Part shown: in pieces, positions 10,112 through 21,079 of the stretch | Layout: every line of letters begins with the position of its first letter | Position numbering within the stretch: the first letter of the stretch is position 1 | Origin: Diadophis punctatus similis | Lineage: Eukaryota > Chordata > Lepidosauria > Squamata > Dipsadidae | DNA length: 64,000 nt | Assembly (NCBI GenBank): GCA_023053685.1 | Contig: JALIGW010000144.1 | Span: forward strand, 191,977-255,976 | Direction of reading: 5' to 3' | Notes under the pieces: model-generated | The model's database searches: none | The model's input: only the letters and a program-made list of their open reading frames with translations | What the model was told of the DNA's origin: nothing | Position numbers and translations under genes: made by a program

Positions 10112-10510
10112 GAGAATTTACATTCCGATGCTTGACAACTGACTCACATTTATGACGGCTGCAGTGTTCAGGAGTCATGTGATCCCCTTTCGAGACCTTC
10201 TGACAAGCAAAGTCAATGGAGAACCCAGATTCACTTAACAACCATATTACTAATTTAACAACTGCAGCGATTCGCTTAACGAGAAAAGTCGTAAAATGGC
10301 AAGAAAAGTCGTAAAATGGGACAAATTCACCTAACAAGTTTTTCACTTAACAACATACATTTTGGGCTCAATTGCTGTCATAAGTTGAGGACTATCTGTA
10401 CATAGAAACCTCTTTTGGACTTTGTGCTTGAAGTAGAAAAAAAATGAAAATTTTGATTTTGGGTTTTGCTGATTAGATAGGTTTGTTGCTATTGAAATGA
10501 CTAACTCACA

Positions 10511-10903
10511 GGTAGTCCTCGACTTACAGCAGTTTCATTTAGTGGCTGTTCGAAGTTATAACGGCACTGAAAAAAGTGACTTAGGACCATTTTTCACACT
10601 TATGACCGTTGCAGCATCCCCAGGGTCACGTGATCAGAATTCAGTCGCTTGACAACTGACTCATACTTATGACGGTTTGCAGTGTCCTGAGAGCATGTGA
10701 TCCCCTTTTGCAACCTTCTGACAGACAAAGTCAGAATGTTTACACAATGTAAATTGTGTTACTAACTTAATAAATGCGGTGATTCACTTAACAACTGTAG
10801 CATGAAAGGTTGTAAAATAGGGCAAACCTCCCTTGACAAATGTCTCACTCAGCAACAGAAATTTTGGGCCTCAATTGTGGTCGTACGTCGAGGACTACCT
10901 GTA
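10511..10903. mobile_element. Tigger-like MITE, nearly full length
   Basis: Starts CAGGTAGTCCTCGACTTACA and ends GTCGAGGACTACCTGTA. Long inverted termini with a non-coding interior; this is the best reference copy of the family in the window. TA follows the right end. Confidence 0.85.
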
Positions 10904-11163
10904 TGTTATCAAGTAAAAGTAAAAACTCGAGGTTTTTATATTATTTCCTTATTCTACTGCACCAAAAGGAGTCAGAAATCAATGCCTTTCTTTTTCTTCT
11001 CCCCGTTACCCAACGCTTTTTCCTCTTCCCCGTTTCCTTCCCTTTTTCTCTATTGTTTTCATTTTTCTTTGCATGTCTGTATTTTATATTTTAATAAACT
11101 AATAAAAATCACTTGGAGAAAAAAAAGGAAACAACTTCTCAAGGATGACGAACGCCCAGACTT
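10904..11163. other. Pyrimidine-rich then A-rich unassigned segment
   Basis: A CT-rich stretch is followed by TTTTAATAAACTAATAAAAA and an A run, resembling a retroposon 3' end, but no family could be named. Confidence 0.4.
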
Positions 11164-11850
11164 GATTAGATTAGATTAGATTAACAGAGTTGGAAGGAGA
11201 CCCTGTAGGTCATCTAGTCCAACCCCCCGCCCAAGCAGGAGACCCTACACTATTTCTGACAGATGGCAATCCAGTCTCTTCTTGAAAGCTTCCAGGGATA
11301 AAGCTCCCACAACTTCCGAAGGCAACTTCTGTTCCATTGGTGGATTGTTCTCACTGTCAGAAAATTTCTCCTTATTTCCAGGTTGAATCTCTCCTTGATC
11401 AGTTTCTGTCACGATGTGAATATTGCCAGTTGAGCATCTCTACTATTTCTAGGTTTACTGTATTTTCTAATCAAGCAGATATGTGATATGTTTTACTGCG
11501 CATGTGTGCATTCCAGGAGTCTCCTCCTTCCTTCTTCTCCTGTGAGCCTCGCCCGAGGCAGACGTGATTTCCTAGCTGAGACAATGTAGCTTAATAACGT
11601 TTATATTCTTTTGTTACTTTTGTACTGAAATAAATATTTTGTTAATTAGAAATGAATCTCGGTTTTATTTTCTAAGTAAGGATGACTTCAAGGAAGCAAG
11701 ATCCTATATCGCCTCGATAGGAATAATTCTTATTCTGTCAGTTTCCATCCATTGTTCCTTGTCTGGCCTTCAGGCCCCATGGAAAATAGCTTCACGCCCT
11801 CCTCTATGTGGCAGCCCCTCAAATATTGTAACTTGGCCTTTGGTTCCTCC
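11164..11850 (-). mobile_element. CR1 LINE 3' end split by a solo LTR
   Basis: Minus-strand CR1 with a short GATTA tail repeat at its 3' edge (11164-11183). The host sequence AGTTTC / GTTTCCATCCATTG is interrupted at 11407-11740 by a solo LTR. The RT C-terminal coding region beyond 11741 is decayed. Confidence 0.85.
11407..11740 (+). mobile_element. Solo LTR, family L (TGTCACGATGTG)
   Basis: 334 bp starting TGTCACGATGTGAATATTG and ending TTCTTATTCTGTCA, with exact 5-bp duplication GTTTC (11402-11406 and 11741-11745). It holds a polyadenylation-like AATAAATATTTT. Family members are at 28555, 41489 and 56431. There is no internal region. The 5-bp TSD fits Gypsy-type or some retroviral integrases; the class is not resolved. 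Confidence 0.85.
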
Positions 11851-12761
11851 CATCCTCACTGCAAAATGGAGTTTCTTCTCTTTTTCGGCTGGAAAAGACC
11901 ACCGCCTCAGTGTCCAATTTGCCATCCAAGGGAATTCAAAACCCTGGAAATTCACAGACACGGCCTGTTGCCGTGTTTTTAGCAATCAGTTCGTTTAAAA
12001 AAAAAATTTTTTTTTACTTCAGCAGCGCAGTTTAATTATTATTGCTCTTGCTCTAGATTGCCAGTTGCAGTTAAAGTGTGAAGTTAGGGAAATAAATACC
12101 CTGTCTTTCAAATCCACAAATGCAGTTGGCTCACTGAGAAACAGATTTTTTTAAAAAAAAAAATATTCTCATTATCGGCCATCGGTTCTGCTAACTCCCT
12201 GTGGTTTAGCTAGAAGTGAGCAACGGCTTGGCCTCCCTTCAAATTAGATTTCGGAGCCCGACAGGGAGGAGCAAAGCAAAGGCAGATAAAAAAATTTGTT
12301 TTAAACTTGCTATATTTGAGATTAAATTGGTGTGGGAAAGCAGTTTGGTGTATTTCTAAAAGTTTCTGTTGTCGTTACATTTGCACAGCACTCAATAACT
12401 ATAGCCAGGTTACTGGCATGCGTCAAATGTGTTCTTCGTTTTAAGAAAATGTAGAAGCATTTGGCACTTGAGGTCCCGATAGGCAATAAACTTTTCAGAG
12501 TTTAGGTCAAACCATTGAGCTAGAGAATTAATTGAAATTGGCAAAAATAATAATAATGGTGCTATGGAATAATGGTGTGTGTTGGGGAAAAAAATGAGAT
12601 ATTTTGCACCTTCCATGCTGTGTCTTCTGTAGGTATGGGCTCACACTTGCACTGGCTCTGCCCAGCTATAAATCAGTAGGAAATTAGAGCAAGAAAAATC
12701 TTGTAATACAGTGGCTCCCAAACCTTTGGGTACTAGGGACCGGTTCTGTGGAGAGAGTCGA
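11851..12761. other. Unassigned, largely unique-looking sequence
   Basis: About 900 bp without a recognised element or coding region. Short ORFs lack motifs. Confidence 0.5.
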
Positions 12762-13170
12762 TAGAGATTCTCAGTCATCCAGGTCATGGTTGTCCCAAAG
12801 GTGCTTTTTCAAGAGGCAACTGGACTTCCTTGTTTTTTCTTTTGAAGACGTTTTGCTTCTTATCCAAGAAGCTTCTTCAGCTCCGACAGGATGGTGGGGA
12901 ATGGAAGGATTTATATTCCTTGCAGGCAGCTGGTCATTTGCATCCTTTTAGAGGGTCCTTGAAGCACTTGGAGGTTTATCTGTGTCCTCAGGGACACCTG
13001 AGTAATGTGAAAGTCCAGTTGCCTCCTGAAAAAGCACCTTTGGGACAACCATGAGTTAGATTTAGATTTATTATTAGAGTTGGAAGGGACCTTGTAGGTC
13101 ATCTAGTCCAACCCCCTGCTCAAGCAGGAGTTCCTACACCCTTGGATGACTGAGAATCTCTACAGACGCT
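12762..13170 (-). mobile_element. Penelope-like terminal fragment, family 1, with CR1 insert
   Basis: Edges TAGAGATTCTCAGTCATCC and AAAAAGCACCTTTGGGACAA. The minus strand holds a ribozyme-like centre with CTGAAGA, but the second block reads CAAAACGTC instead of GAAACGTC, so the core is broken. A CR1 3' end (13049-13141) interrupts the right edge. Confidence 0.55.
13049..13141 (-). mobile_element. CR1 LINE 3' terminus inserted in the PLE fragment
   Basis: TTAGAGTTGGAAGGGACCTT to GCAGGAGTTCCTACACCC, a 90-bp 5'-truncated CR1 end lying between GACAACCATGA and GGATGACTGAG of the PLE repeat. Confidence 0.8.
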
Positions 13171-13743
13171 TATCTATACAATTTGGGATGAACACCCTTT
13201 GAACGTTGTGGGAGTAGGAATGGATTTCCAGAGAAAAATTGCAGACTACAGGAACCAGGAGCGCTACTCTAGGACCCCCGTTTTGTATTAAACCATCATT
13301 TTTTAAAAGCGTAGTTTACTTAATAAGCTGCAGTTGGCTGGATTCGTTCATCACCCCATAAGGAGCAGTTGCTTGCAGAGCGTGAAGGCTAGATTCAGAG
13401 AGCATGATTAATACTAACACAGGAGCTTTTCCACATCCAAGCTAACCACACGTGCGTTTCGTGTGATGGGTAAACTCAGGCTGTATTGCAGACTACCAAA
13501 CCTGCATTTAAAGAGCTGCAGTTAAAACCACACCAGCAGTAGAAAAAAGAGGCCCCATCAATAAACACGGACAAGGAATGCAGGTGTATTGAGCAAGCTC
13601 TCCAAAAACGACAAATCCTCTGATTCCTTTATTAGGAGCACCAGCAGCCCCGGCAAAAAGTTTCTCTCTCACCACAGGCTAACAGGCTTGTCCGACAGGG
13701 AGATGAATAGTTGTTTGCCACATCTATTCATAACATATAACAT
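13171..13743. other. Unassigned sequence
   Basis: No coding region or recognised repeat visible. Confidence 0.5.
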
Positions 13744-13890
13744 ATTAACAGAGTTGGAAGGGACCTTGCAAGGTCATCTAGTCCAACCCCCTGCCCAAGC
13801 AGGAGACCCTACATCTGCCTCTACCTAGGATTGAACTCACAACCTCCTGATTATGAGGCAAGAGCTCCACCTCTAGGCCACAGCAGCAGG
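13744..13890 (-). mobile_element. tRNA-CR1 chimeric SINE, head type TGGCCTAGAGG
   Basis: Read on the minus strand, a tRNA-like head (GTGGCCTAGAGGTGGAGCTC, then GTGAGTTCAATCCTAGG) runs straight into the CR1 3' end (TAGGGTCTCCTGC to CCTTCCAACTCTGTTA). This is the layout of a SINE that uses CR1 reverse transcriptase. Confidence 0.75.
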
Positions 13891-14277
13891 GTGTGTCATG
13901 ACAAGGGTGTGTCATGTCCACCCCTTGCCTTTTATCCCCAGAGCCAGGGTGGGGTTTCACTAGCAACGGTGGCTCTTCCGTCCCAAGGACCGGCCTATAG
14001 ATTTCCACTGCTCTCCTCTCCTCTGCTATCTGCACATACATGCATCAGGCACTGGACCCAGCTGTTCCTCCTCTTCCTCATCAGCCACCTCCAGACCTGG
14101 GGGCTGTTGACTCTCCATCTGAGGGCTTCATGCTGACCCTGACTCCCACGCCGCCGCCTCCTCTGATTCAGCTGCAACAGCAGGGTTGATGTAGGGATGG
14201 GAATAACTGTACTTATTGAATTCATCAATAACTACAGTAGTAGAACAGGGGAGTTTAGTTCAGCCATCATCATAGGA
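13891..14277. other. Unassigned sequence
   Basis: Moderately GC-rich, without recognised elements. Confidence 0.45.
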
Positions 14278-14405
14278 TGGGTAGTCCTTCACTTACAACC
14301 AGTCACTTAATAACATTTTGAAGTTACACGGACCTCCCAAAAGGTACTTATGATCCAATTTGAAGTTCCGATGGCTGTGGTCACATGAACACAATTTATG
14401 ACATT
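14278..14405. mobile_element. Tigger-like MITE fragment
   Basis: GGGTAGTCCTTCACTTACAA and onward matches the start of the family. Truncated. Confidence 0.65.
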
Positions 14406-14969
14406 TGTTTGTTGAAAAGTGCCTTGACTTCTAGAAATAAAAATTAAAATAAGCAAGAAAATGGTAAGAGAACACCTGTCTTGATCTTGATGAATGTGAA
14501 TCACCGGGGCCTGATGGATTTTATGTCCCAAGGTTCTGAAGGAGCTGGCAGATGTTATCTCTGTACCATATCTTTAAAAAAATCCTGCAGCACCAGGGAA
14601 CTGCCAGAGGACTGGAAAGGAGCTGATGTGGTTCCCATCAGCTGCCCAGAGTCCTTGGGGAGTTGGGCGGCATAGAAATGTAAATAAATAAATCTTCAAG
14701 AAATAAAACAAAAACAAAAACCAGATCCAGGGAACTAAGACCAATCAGTTTAACATCAATACCTGGGAAGATATCTGTGAACATCTAGAAATAAATAAAG
14801 TTACAACTAGTAGCCAGCACAGGTTTGTTAAAACAGGTCATACCAAACCAATTTTATTTGATTCTTTGACAAAGTGAGTAAATGAGTAGACCAGCGAAAT
14901 GCCGTGGACATAGTATACTTAGACTTCAGCAAGGCATTCAACAAAGTAGACCACAACCTACTTCTTGGT

Positions 14970-15365
14970 TGTGTTCTCCTCCAGGTCCCGTCGGCCAAGC
15001 AATGCCGGCAGGCGGGCCCTAGGGGGAGAGCCTTCTCTGTGGCCGGCCCCACGCTCTGGAACCAACTTCCCCCAGAGACCCGAACTATCCCCACTCTGCT
15101 GGCCTTCCGAAAAGCCGTTAAGACATGGCTTTTCCTGCAGGCTGGGGGTAGAGCTTAATCCACTCGAGCTCACCCCCAAGTATGTATGGTTGTTGAATGG
15201 TTGTCGATGTTTTTTATATTGTGTTTTTAAATTTTGTATTTGCTTTTAACTAATATTCAATATTTGGTTTATTCTTGTGTTTTTCTCTGTTGTACGCCGC
15301 CCTGAGTCCTTCGGGAGTTGGGCGGCATATAAGAATACCAAAATAAATAAATAATAAATAAATAA
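14970..15365 (+). mobile_element. L2 LINE 3' fragment nested in CR1
   Basis: Encodes the L2 C-terminus (VPSAKQCRQAGPRGRAFSVA then TIPTLLAFRKAVKTWLF), matching the end of the ORF at 61522. It then runs through the 3' UTR motif CGGGAGTTGGGCGGCATATA to an AAAT tail. Confidence 0.88.
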
Positions 15366-15503
15366 ACTAGAAAAATATGGTCTGGAAGCTTCACCACCAG
15401 ATGGATTTCCAACTGGCTGACAAACCATACTCAACGAGTAGTCCTTAATGGTACTACATCCACATGGAGAGAAGTAAGTAGTGGGGTGCCACAGGGTTCC
15501 ATC

Positions 15504-15744
15504 CTGGGGTGAAATTCAGCAGGTTCTGACAGGTTTTGTAGAACTGGTAGCGGAAATTTTGAGTAGTTCGGAGAACTGGCAAGTACCACCTCTGGCTGGC
15601 CCCAGAGTGGGGTGGGAATGGAGATTTTGCAATATCCTTTCCCTGGAATGGGGGTGGGAATGGAGTTTTTAAGTATCCTTCCCCTGCCACCCACCAAGCC
15701 ACGCCCACAGAACCAGTAGGGAAAAATTTTGAATTTCACCCCTG
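15504..15744. mobile_element. hAT-like MITE, family B, nested in CR1
   Basis: Termini CTGGGGTGAAATTCA and TGAATTTCACCCCTG, flanked by GTTCCATC and GTTCCGTC (7 of 8). The interior has GGAAATTTTGAGTAGTTCGG as in the copy at 18867. Confidence 0.85.
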
Positions 15745-16025
15745 GTTCCGTCTTAGGCACAGTATCTTCATAAACGACTTAGATGAGGGAATAGCAGGGG
15801 AACCCATAAATTTGCAGATGACACTAAGCTGGCAGGAATAGCCAACACCCCAGAAGACAAGCTCAAGATCCAAAAAGATCATGACAGACTTGAACAATGG
15901 GCCCTATCCAACAACATGAAATGTAATGTGGAGAAAAGCAAACTTTTGCACCTAGGCAAGAAAAACCAAAGGTACAAGTACAGATTAGGCGAAACGTGGC
16001 TCAAAAACATTAACTGTGAGAGGGA

Positions 16026-16305
16026 CAGAGGTGGGTTCCTCCTGGCTCGGACTGCTTTTATGGAACCGGTAGTAACTTGGCAGCCTGCGTTGCTGGAACC
16101 GGCAACGACCCAGGCCTGCCACGCCCTCGAGCCAGTTCTCTCGGCGGCGCCATAGGCGGCACCATCTTGCTTTTTGCTTATGCTTATGCGCATAAGCTTT
16201 TTTAAAGTACTGCACATGCACGCAACACATGCACGCAACGTACGTGCACCCACGTGGCGCGCCCCTGAGTGAACTGGCAGCGGGAGAAACCAGAACCCAT
16301 CCCTG
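16026..16305. mobile_element. hAT-like MITE, family B, nested in CR1
   Basis: Starts CAGAGGTGGGTTCCTCC and ends CAGAACCCATCCCTG, flanked by GAGAGGGA and GAGAGGCA (7 of 8). Confidence 0.85.
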
Positions 16306-16829
16306 GAGAGGCACCTTGGTGTCATAGTGGACGATCGCTTAAACATGAGTCAGCAGTGTGCGACAGCAGCCAAAAAAGCTAATACAATCCTTGGTTGTAT
16401 AAACAGAGGCATAGAATCAAAATCACATGAAGTATTAGTACCGCTTTACAAAGCCTTATTAAGACTACACCTGGAATACTGCATCTAGTTTTGGTCACCA
16501 CATTATAAAAAAGATGAGGCATTGGAAAAAGAAGAGCAACTAAAATGATTAAAGGCCTGGTGACTATGAACATATGAACAATGGTTGCAGGAATTGAGTA
16601 TGGCTAAGAACTAGGGGGTGACATGATAGCAGTATTCCAGTATTTGAGGGGCTGCCACAAAGAAGAGGGGGTCAATTTATTTTCCAAAGCACCAGAAGGC
16701 AGGACAAGAAACAATGGATGGAAATTAATCAAGGGGAAAAGCAACCTGGAATTAAGAAGAAACTTCCTAATACTGAGAACAATTAACCAGTGGAACAGCT
16801 TGCCTCCAGAAGTTGTAGGGGCTTCACCT

Positions 16830-16985
16830 TAGACAGCTTAGAATAACTTTATTGTCACTTTGAATGTACACTAACCGGCATACATTAAAATTAAATTTCA
16901 TTGCATACAGCTCTCAAAGGGTCACCATCTCCAATATACACTACATAAACATGACAAAATAAATAAATACAAAATTATCCATTAC
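16830..16985 (-). mobile_element. LINE 3' end of another family, nested in CR1
   Basis: The minus strand ends GTACATTCAAAGTGACAATA then AAGTTATTCT, a non-LTR 3' tail type. It interrupts the CR1 phrase GGGGCTTCA/ACTGGAGATATTTAAG. The family was not resolved. Confidence 0.5.
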
Positions 16986-17037
16986 TGGAGATATTTAAGA
17001 AAAGATTGGACAGCCACTTATCTGAAATGGTATAGGG

Positions 17038-17458
17038 CAGTGATGGCGAACCTATGGCACGCGTGCCACAGGTGGCACGTGGAGCCATATCTGCCGGCAC
17101 GTGAGCCGTTGCCCTAGCTCAGATCCAGCACACATGTGTGCGCTGGCCAGCTAATTTTCGGCTCCTGTGGAGGCTCTGGGAGGGCGTTTTCGGCCTCTGG
17201 AGGGCCTCGGGGGTGGGGGGTGGGAGAGGGCGTTTCCGCCCTCCCCAGGCTCTAGGGAAGCCTCTGGAGCCTGGAGAGGGCAAAAAATGGAGATACTGTG
17301 CCCACCCGAAGTCGGGAAAGGGGGGAGCATGGGGGATCATGCGCACATGCATGGGTGGTGGGGCAGCATTGAATTATGGGTGTGGACACTCGAGCGTGTG
17401 CAATAGCGCGCACGCGCAATCTTTCGGCACCCGAGGAAAAAAAGGTTCGCCATTACCT
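17038..17458. mobile_element. hAT MITE, family A, in CR1 3' end
   Basis: Starts CAGTGATGGCGAACC and ends GGTTCGCCATTACCT, flanked by the exact 8-bp duplication GTATAGGG (17030-17037 and 17459-17466). The target is the CR1 3' UTR phrase also used at 9673, 22302 and 51725. Confidence 0.9.
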
Positions 17459-17561
17459 GTATAGGGTCTCCTGCTTGAGTAGGGGGGGTGGACTGGAAGA
17501 CCTCCAAGGTCCCTTCCAGCTCTATTCTGATTGATTGATTAGATTTAGAGATAGATAGACA

Positions 17562-17725
17562 GACAGACATATACATATACATATACATAGACATAGACAT
17601 AGACATAGACATAGACATAGACATAGACATAGACATAGACATAGACATAGACATAGACATAGACATCGACATCGACATCGACATCGACATCGACATAGAC
17701 TGTACATATACATATACATATTGGG
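17562..17725. repeat. (ACATAG)n hexamer array
   Basis: Starts and ends with ACATAT units, has about fifteen ACATAG units and a block of five ACATCG units near 17664-17695. It follows the CR1 3' end after a GATT tail. Confidence 0.95.
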
Positions 17726-17744
17726 GCAGTGTCAAATAGCAAAA

Positions 17745-17875
17745 GCAATAGCGCTTAGACTTATATACCGCTTCACAGTGCTTTACAGCCCTCTCTAAGC
17801 GGTTTACAGAGTCAGCCTCTTGCCCCCAACAATCTGGGTCCTCCTTTTACTGACCTCGGAAGGGCGGAAGGCTGT
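17745..17875 (-). mobile_element. tRNA-derived SINE, head missing
   Basis: Tail-first copy (ACTTATATACCGCTTCACAG, then CCCCCAACAATCTGGGTCCT) ending abruptly after GGAAGGCTG. Confidence 0.85.
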
Positions 17876-18022
17876 ATGTCTATATTTGACACTGCCCCAT
17901 TTTCCATTGCCCACGCCAGCACACAGAGAGAAAGGAACTTATGAGGTCTGTTGTAGGCCATTATGAAAGAACATTCAATTATTGCCATTGCTTTCCACAA
18001 ATTGATCCGTGCAGCTGTTCAT

Positions 18023-18058
<36 letters not shown>

Positions 18059-18470
18059 CTCCTCCCTGGTGGTTAAAAAAAACCGGGGAATGCCGACCAC
18101 ACTGAAAACCAGGGGAAAGAACTGCTGTGTAAGTAGTATTTGTCAGAAAACTGGAGTAATTGCTGCTGTTTGCTCTGATTTATTGAGGTAACAAAGGTTA
18201 ATAACAATGTCACTCAGACTCATTTTCATGTCATTATGCCGTACCAGCCACCAAACAAGCACAGCTGGCAAAAGGGAACGCTCCGCCTTGATCTCAAATG
18301 CAGAGAAAATGCCGGTTTTTCCTCATGCCGCCTTCCCTAATCACCATATTTACGGCGGGGGGGGGGGATATTTTGGCGGGAGGGTTTTGTTTCCCAGTCT
18401 TCTCACTGAGACAAGAGGGAAGAAATTTGCCACCCAGATCTGCCCAAGGTTTTATTTTTATTTATTTAAT
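17876..18470. other. Unassigned, with (CT)n at 18028-18054
   Basis: Mostly unique-looking sequence containing a short CT run and a G run at 18357-18368. No gene seen. Confidence 0.5.
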
Positions 18471-18474
18471 TATT

Positions 18475-18707
18475 TTGTGAGATTTATATACCGCCTCACA
18501 GTGCAAGCACTCTCTAAGCGGTTTACACCAGTAAGCAATGTATATTTATATTGCCCACAACAATCTGGGTCCTCATTTTACCTACCTCGGAATGATGGAA
18601 GGCTGAGTCAACCCTGAGCCGGTGAGATTTGAACCTGCTGACCTGTGGATCAGTCAGCTAAAGTGGCCTGCAGTACTGCCTCTAACCGCTGCACCACCTC
18701 GGCTCTT
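18475..18707 (-). mobile_element. tRNA-derived SINE, nearly complete
   Basis: Reverse copy from GATTTATATACCGCCTCACA to CACCACCTCGGCTC, including the box-B complement GGTGAGATTTGAACC. Confidence 0.9.
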
Positions 18708-18866
18708 ATATGGGCACCAATAGATTTCCTGCTTTTATTTTCCAAATGTGAGTGAGGAGAGGCCTTATTGTTGCAGGTAGTCTCCCACGGATGGCCACAA
18801 TTTGAGCTCAAAATTTATGCTGCTCAGGAAGACATTTGTCCAGTCGGTTTTGCCCCATCTTACGAC

Positions 18867-19153
18867 CAGAGGTGGTATTCAATAGGTTCTGACCGATTCT
18901 GGAGAACCGGCTGCGGAAATTTTGAGTAGTTCGGAGAACCGGTAAATACCACTTCTGACTGGCCCCGCCCCTATCTATTCTCTGCCTCCTGAGTCCCGGC
19001 TGATCGGGAGGAAATGGGGATTTTGCAGTATCCTTCTCCTGCTACACCCACCAAGCCACGCCCACCAAACCATGCCACGCCCACCAAGCTACGCCACGCC
19101 CACCAAGCTACACCCACAGAACCGGTAGTAAAATGTTTTGAATCCCACCACTG
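18867..19153. mobile_element. hAT-like MITE, family B
   Basis: 287 bp, starts CAGAGGTGGTATTCAA and ends TTGAATCCCACCACTG, with exact duplication CTTACGAC (18859-18866 and 19154-19161). The interior has a short run of CCACGCCCACCAAGCTA units. Confidence 0.92.
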
Positions 19154-20008
19154 CTTACGACCTTCCTTGCCACAGTTGTTAAGTGAATCGCTGCCTGTGT
19201 TAAATTAGTAACACGGTTGTTAAGTGAATCTGGCTTCCCCTTTGTCTTTGCTTGTCAGAAGGCCGCAAAAGGGGATCACGTGACCTCCCCGGGATACTGC
19301 AACCATCATAAATATGAACCAGTTGCGGGGACTTCCGGTTTGGAGCGCGCCATCGCGGACGTCCCTTCGTCGGGCGCCTTTCCAATCTTCGTAAAAAGCT
19401 GCCAGAACAGCTGTCTGGCGGCTTTGAAATCTCTTCCCCGGGCAAAGGGGAGAGATGAGAGCTTGACAGGTGGGGTAGAGCCCCCCCAGCGCCCTAGGAG
19501 CCATCTAGTAGGGCGCGAAGGGAGAGCTCCCCATGCAGCCTGTCTCCAGCTCCGAAGATCAGGAAACCTCCGCCTTTGCGGAGCTAGATGTCGCGACCAG
19601 CCGCTGCTTCTAGAATGGGATTTATAATTACTTTTGAACTACAGAAGCAGACAGAGAGAAACAGGCGTGAGATGGGCAAGTAATGAAACCTCTTTTTTCT
19701 TTTTTTTTTCAACTCCTGGGTAAGCTTTCACTTCGGCAAAGAATTAAAGGAAACAAAGTAACAATATGGTGATTGAGAAGTGAAAGTGACTTTCGTTTCC
19801 CCAGAGGCTTTTTTTTCTTCTTTCTTTCTTTCTTATGGAAACTTTTAATTTGGAAAAATGGTTTTTTCTCTCTCTGTCTCCTAACCCTGGATTAAAGCTA
19901 TAATCGAAAGATTTCCAATAATAAAAGACTACCTGGTTTTTAAACTGGAAAGAACTTTAATCAGGCACCTGGCTTTCTTTCTTTTTTGTACTCTTTTGAA
20001 ACACCATA

Positions 20009-21079
20009 ATGGCTTCAAAATCTGGAAAGATTGTTTTGACTAAAAGAAATGACTATTCATCTGGATATATTTCTAAAATGCAACTTAACACTGAGTTAAC
20101 ACCTCCACAGCCTTTGACACCGGAAAATTTATTAAATAATTTAAAGATTATGAAACAGGAACTTACTTTGGAATTTAATCAGAAAATAAGTGAGATAGAC
20201 AAAAAAATGCAGGCTGCTTTGAAGAATATGAATCAACAACTCAGATTTGATGTGTTAGAGGTTTGCAAAGGTTTAGCAACAAATATTGAAGTTTTGGCAG
20301 AACATATTGAAACAAATAAACAAGCTTTGGCAACCTCGGTGAATTACATAGATAAAATTCAAAATGATATTGCAAATTTTGAAAAAGAGGTCTTGATGAC
20401 ACAGTTCAGATCCATTGAAGTTGCTATAAGGGTCAGAGGTTTGAAAGAGGGATTATTTGAAGATTTAAAAGGAAGGATGGTTGATGCATTGGATCAGGTG
20501 TCTGGAATTTCTAAAGTGGAATTGGCTACACAAATCGACAAAATATACAGAATCAATTCATGGTATGCTAAACAAAAGCATTTACCAAGGGACATTGTTA
20601 TATATTTTACCACAAGAGCTTTACGGAATAGAATTATACAAGCAACGTTTAACAATAATCTTATGGTGAATGGTCAGGAACTAAAGATTTGGAAAGAAAT
20701 CCCCTCTAAAATGCTTAAAGCCAGAAAAAGCTACACTTTTTTGATTGATGAATTTAAGAGACTAAATTTACAATATAAATGGGAAGCGCCAGTTGGAGTA
20801 GCAGTGAAATTTTCTGGAAAAAGATACCGGCTTAACACGATAAAAAAAGCTACTGAATTTTACGTCAATGCTTTAAAGGCTGATATATCCAAGATTCCAG
20901 AGGAAGGATGTATGAAAATAAAAGAGGAAGAGGAGGGGAAGCCATCTTTGCTGGATCAAAAGGAAATAGATTCAAAAACCCAAAAGGAGTGCCAGAACCA
21001 GATAGCTGGGGAAAAGGAGATGGAGGTTTGGGATCAGATGGGAGACGAGTCGACAAATTTGAATTTACTGAACTATTAA
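20009..21079 (+). CDS. L1 ORF1 protein (RNA-binding nucleic acid chaperone)
   Basis: 356 codons, uninterrupted. L1 ORF1p is a trimeric RNA-binding chaperone that coats L1 RNA in the cytoplasm. Seen here: a heptad-rich coiled coil at about residues 40-130; the RRM-like domain from about 136, with the signature VAIRVRGLKEG (138-148) and LPRDIVIYFTTRALRNRII (192-210); then the C-terminal domain with KMLKARKSYTFLIDEFKRLN (234-253) and FSGKRYRLNTIKKATEF (268-284). A charged Glu/Lys-rich tail (296-345) extends past the usual end. The start is the first ATG after a long T-rich leader (ACACCATAATGG). It has no host function that I can see. The intact frame suggests a young insertion or one that moves in trans using another L1's ORF2. 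Confidence 0.9.
   Translation: MASKSGKIVLTKRNDYSSGYISKMQLNTELTPPQPLTPENLLNNLKIMKQELTLEFNQKISEIDKKMQAALKNMNQQLRFDVLEVCKGLATNIEVLAEHIETNKQALATSVNYIDKIQNDIANFEKEVLMTQFRSIEVAIRVRGLKEGLFEDLKGRMVDALDQVSGISKVELATQIDKIYRINSWYAKQKHLPRDIVIYFTTRALRNRIIQATFNNNLMVNGQELKIWKEIPSKMLKARKSYTFLIDEFKRLNLQYKWEAPVGVAVKFSGKRYRLNTIKKATEFYVNALKADISKIPEEGCMKIKEEEEGKPSLLDQKEIDSKTQKECQNQIAGEKEMEVWDQMGDESTNLNLLNY

Larger units (their letters stand above)
9164..10403. mobile_element. Tigger-like MITE split by CR1, AATAG array and hAT MITE
   Basis: Left piece 9164-9290 starts AGGTAGTCCTTGACTTACAA. Right piece 10112-10403 runs from CCGATGCTTGACAACTGACT to AGTTGAGGACTATCTGTA. Inserted between them is a CR1 3' end with its AATAG tail, which in turn holds a hAT MITE. 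Confidence 0.8.
14470..17535 (+). mobile_element. CR1 LINE copy with five nested insertions
   Basis: Frame-broken ORF2 can be followed in order: GPDGF (near 14510), VDIVYLDFSKAF (14901), a GVPQGS-equivalent site (15485-15520), KFADDTKL (15810), NMKCNVEKSKLLHLGKK (15912), HLEYC (16470), then MIAVFQYLRGCHKEEGVNLF (16623) to the 3' UTR ending CCTTCCAGCTCTATTCTG. Insertions sit at about 14970-15365, 15504-15744, 16026-16305, 16830-16985 and 17038-17458. It is a pseudogene with many stops. Confidence 0.92.

Noticed and set aside
13831..14228. ORFs of 77-101 codons
   Set aside because: Start inside a SINE and show no recognisable protein.
17337..17735. 132-codon MSMSMS frame
   Set aside because: Translation of the ACATAG hexamer array.
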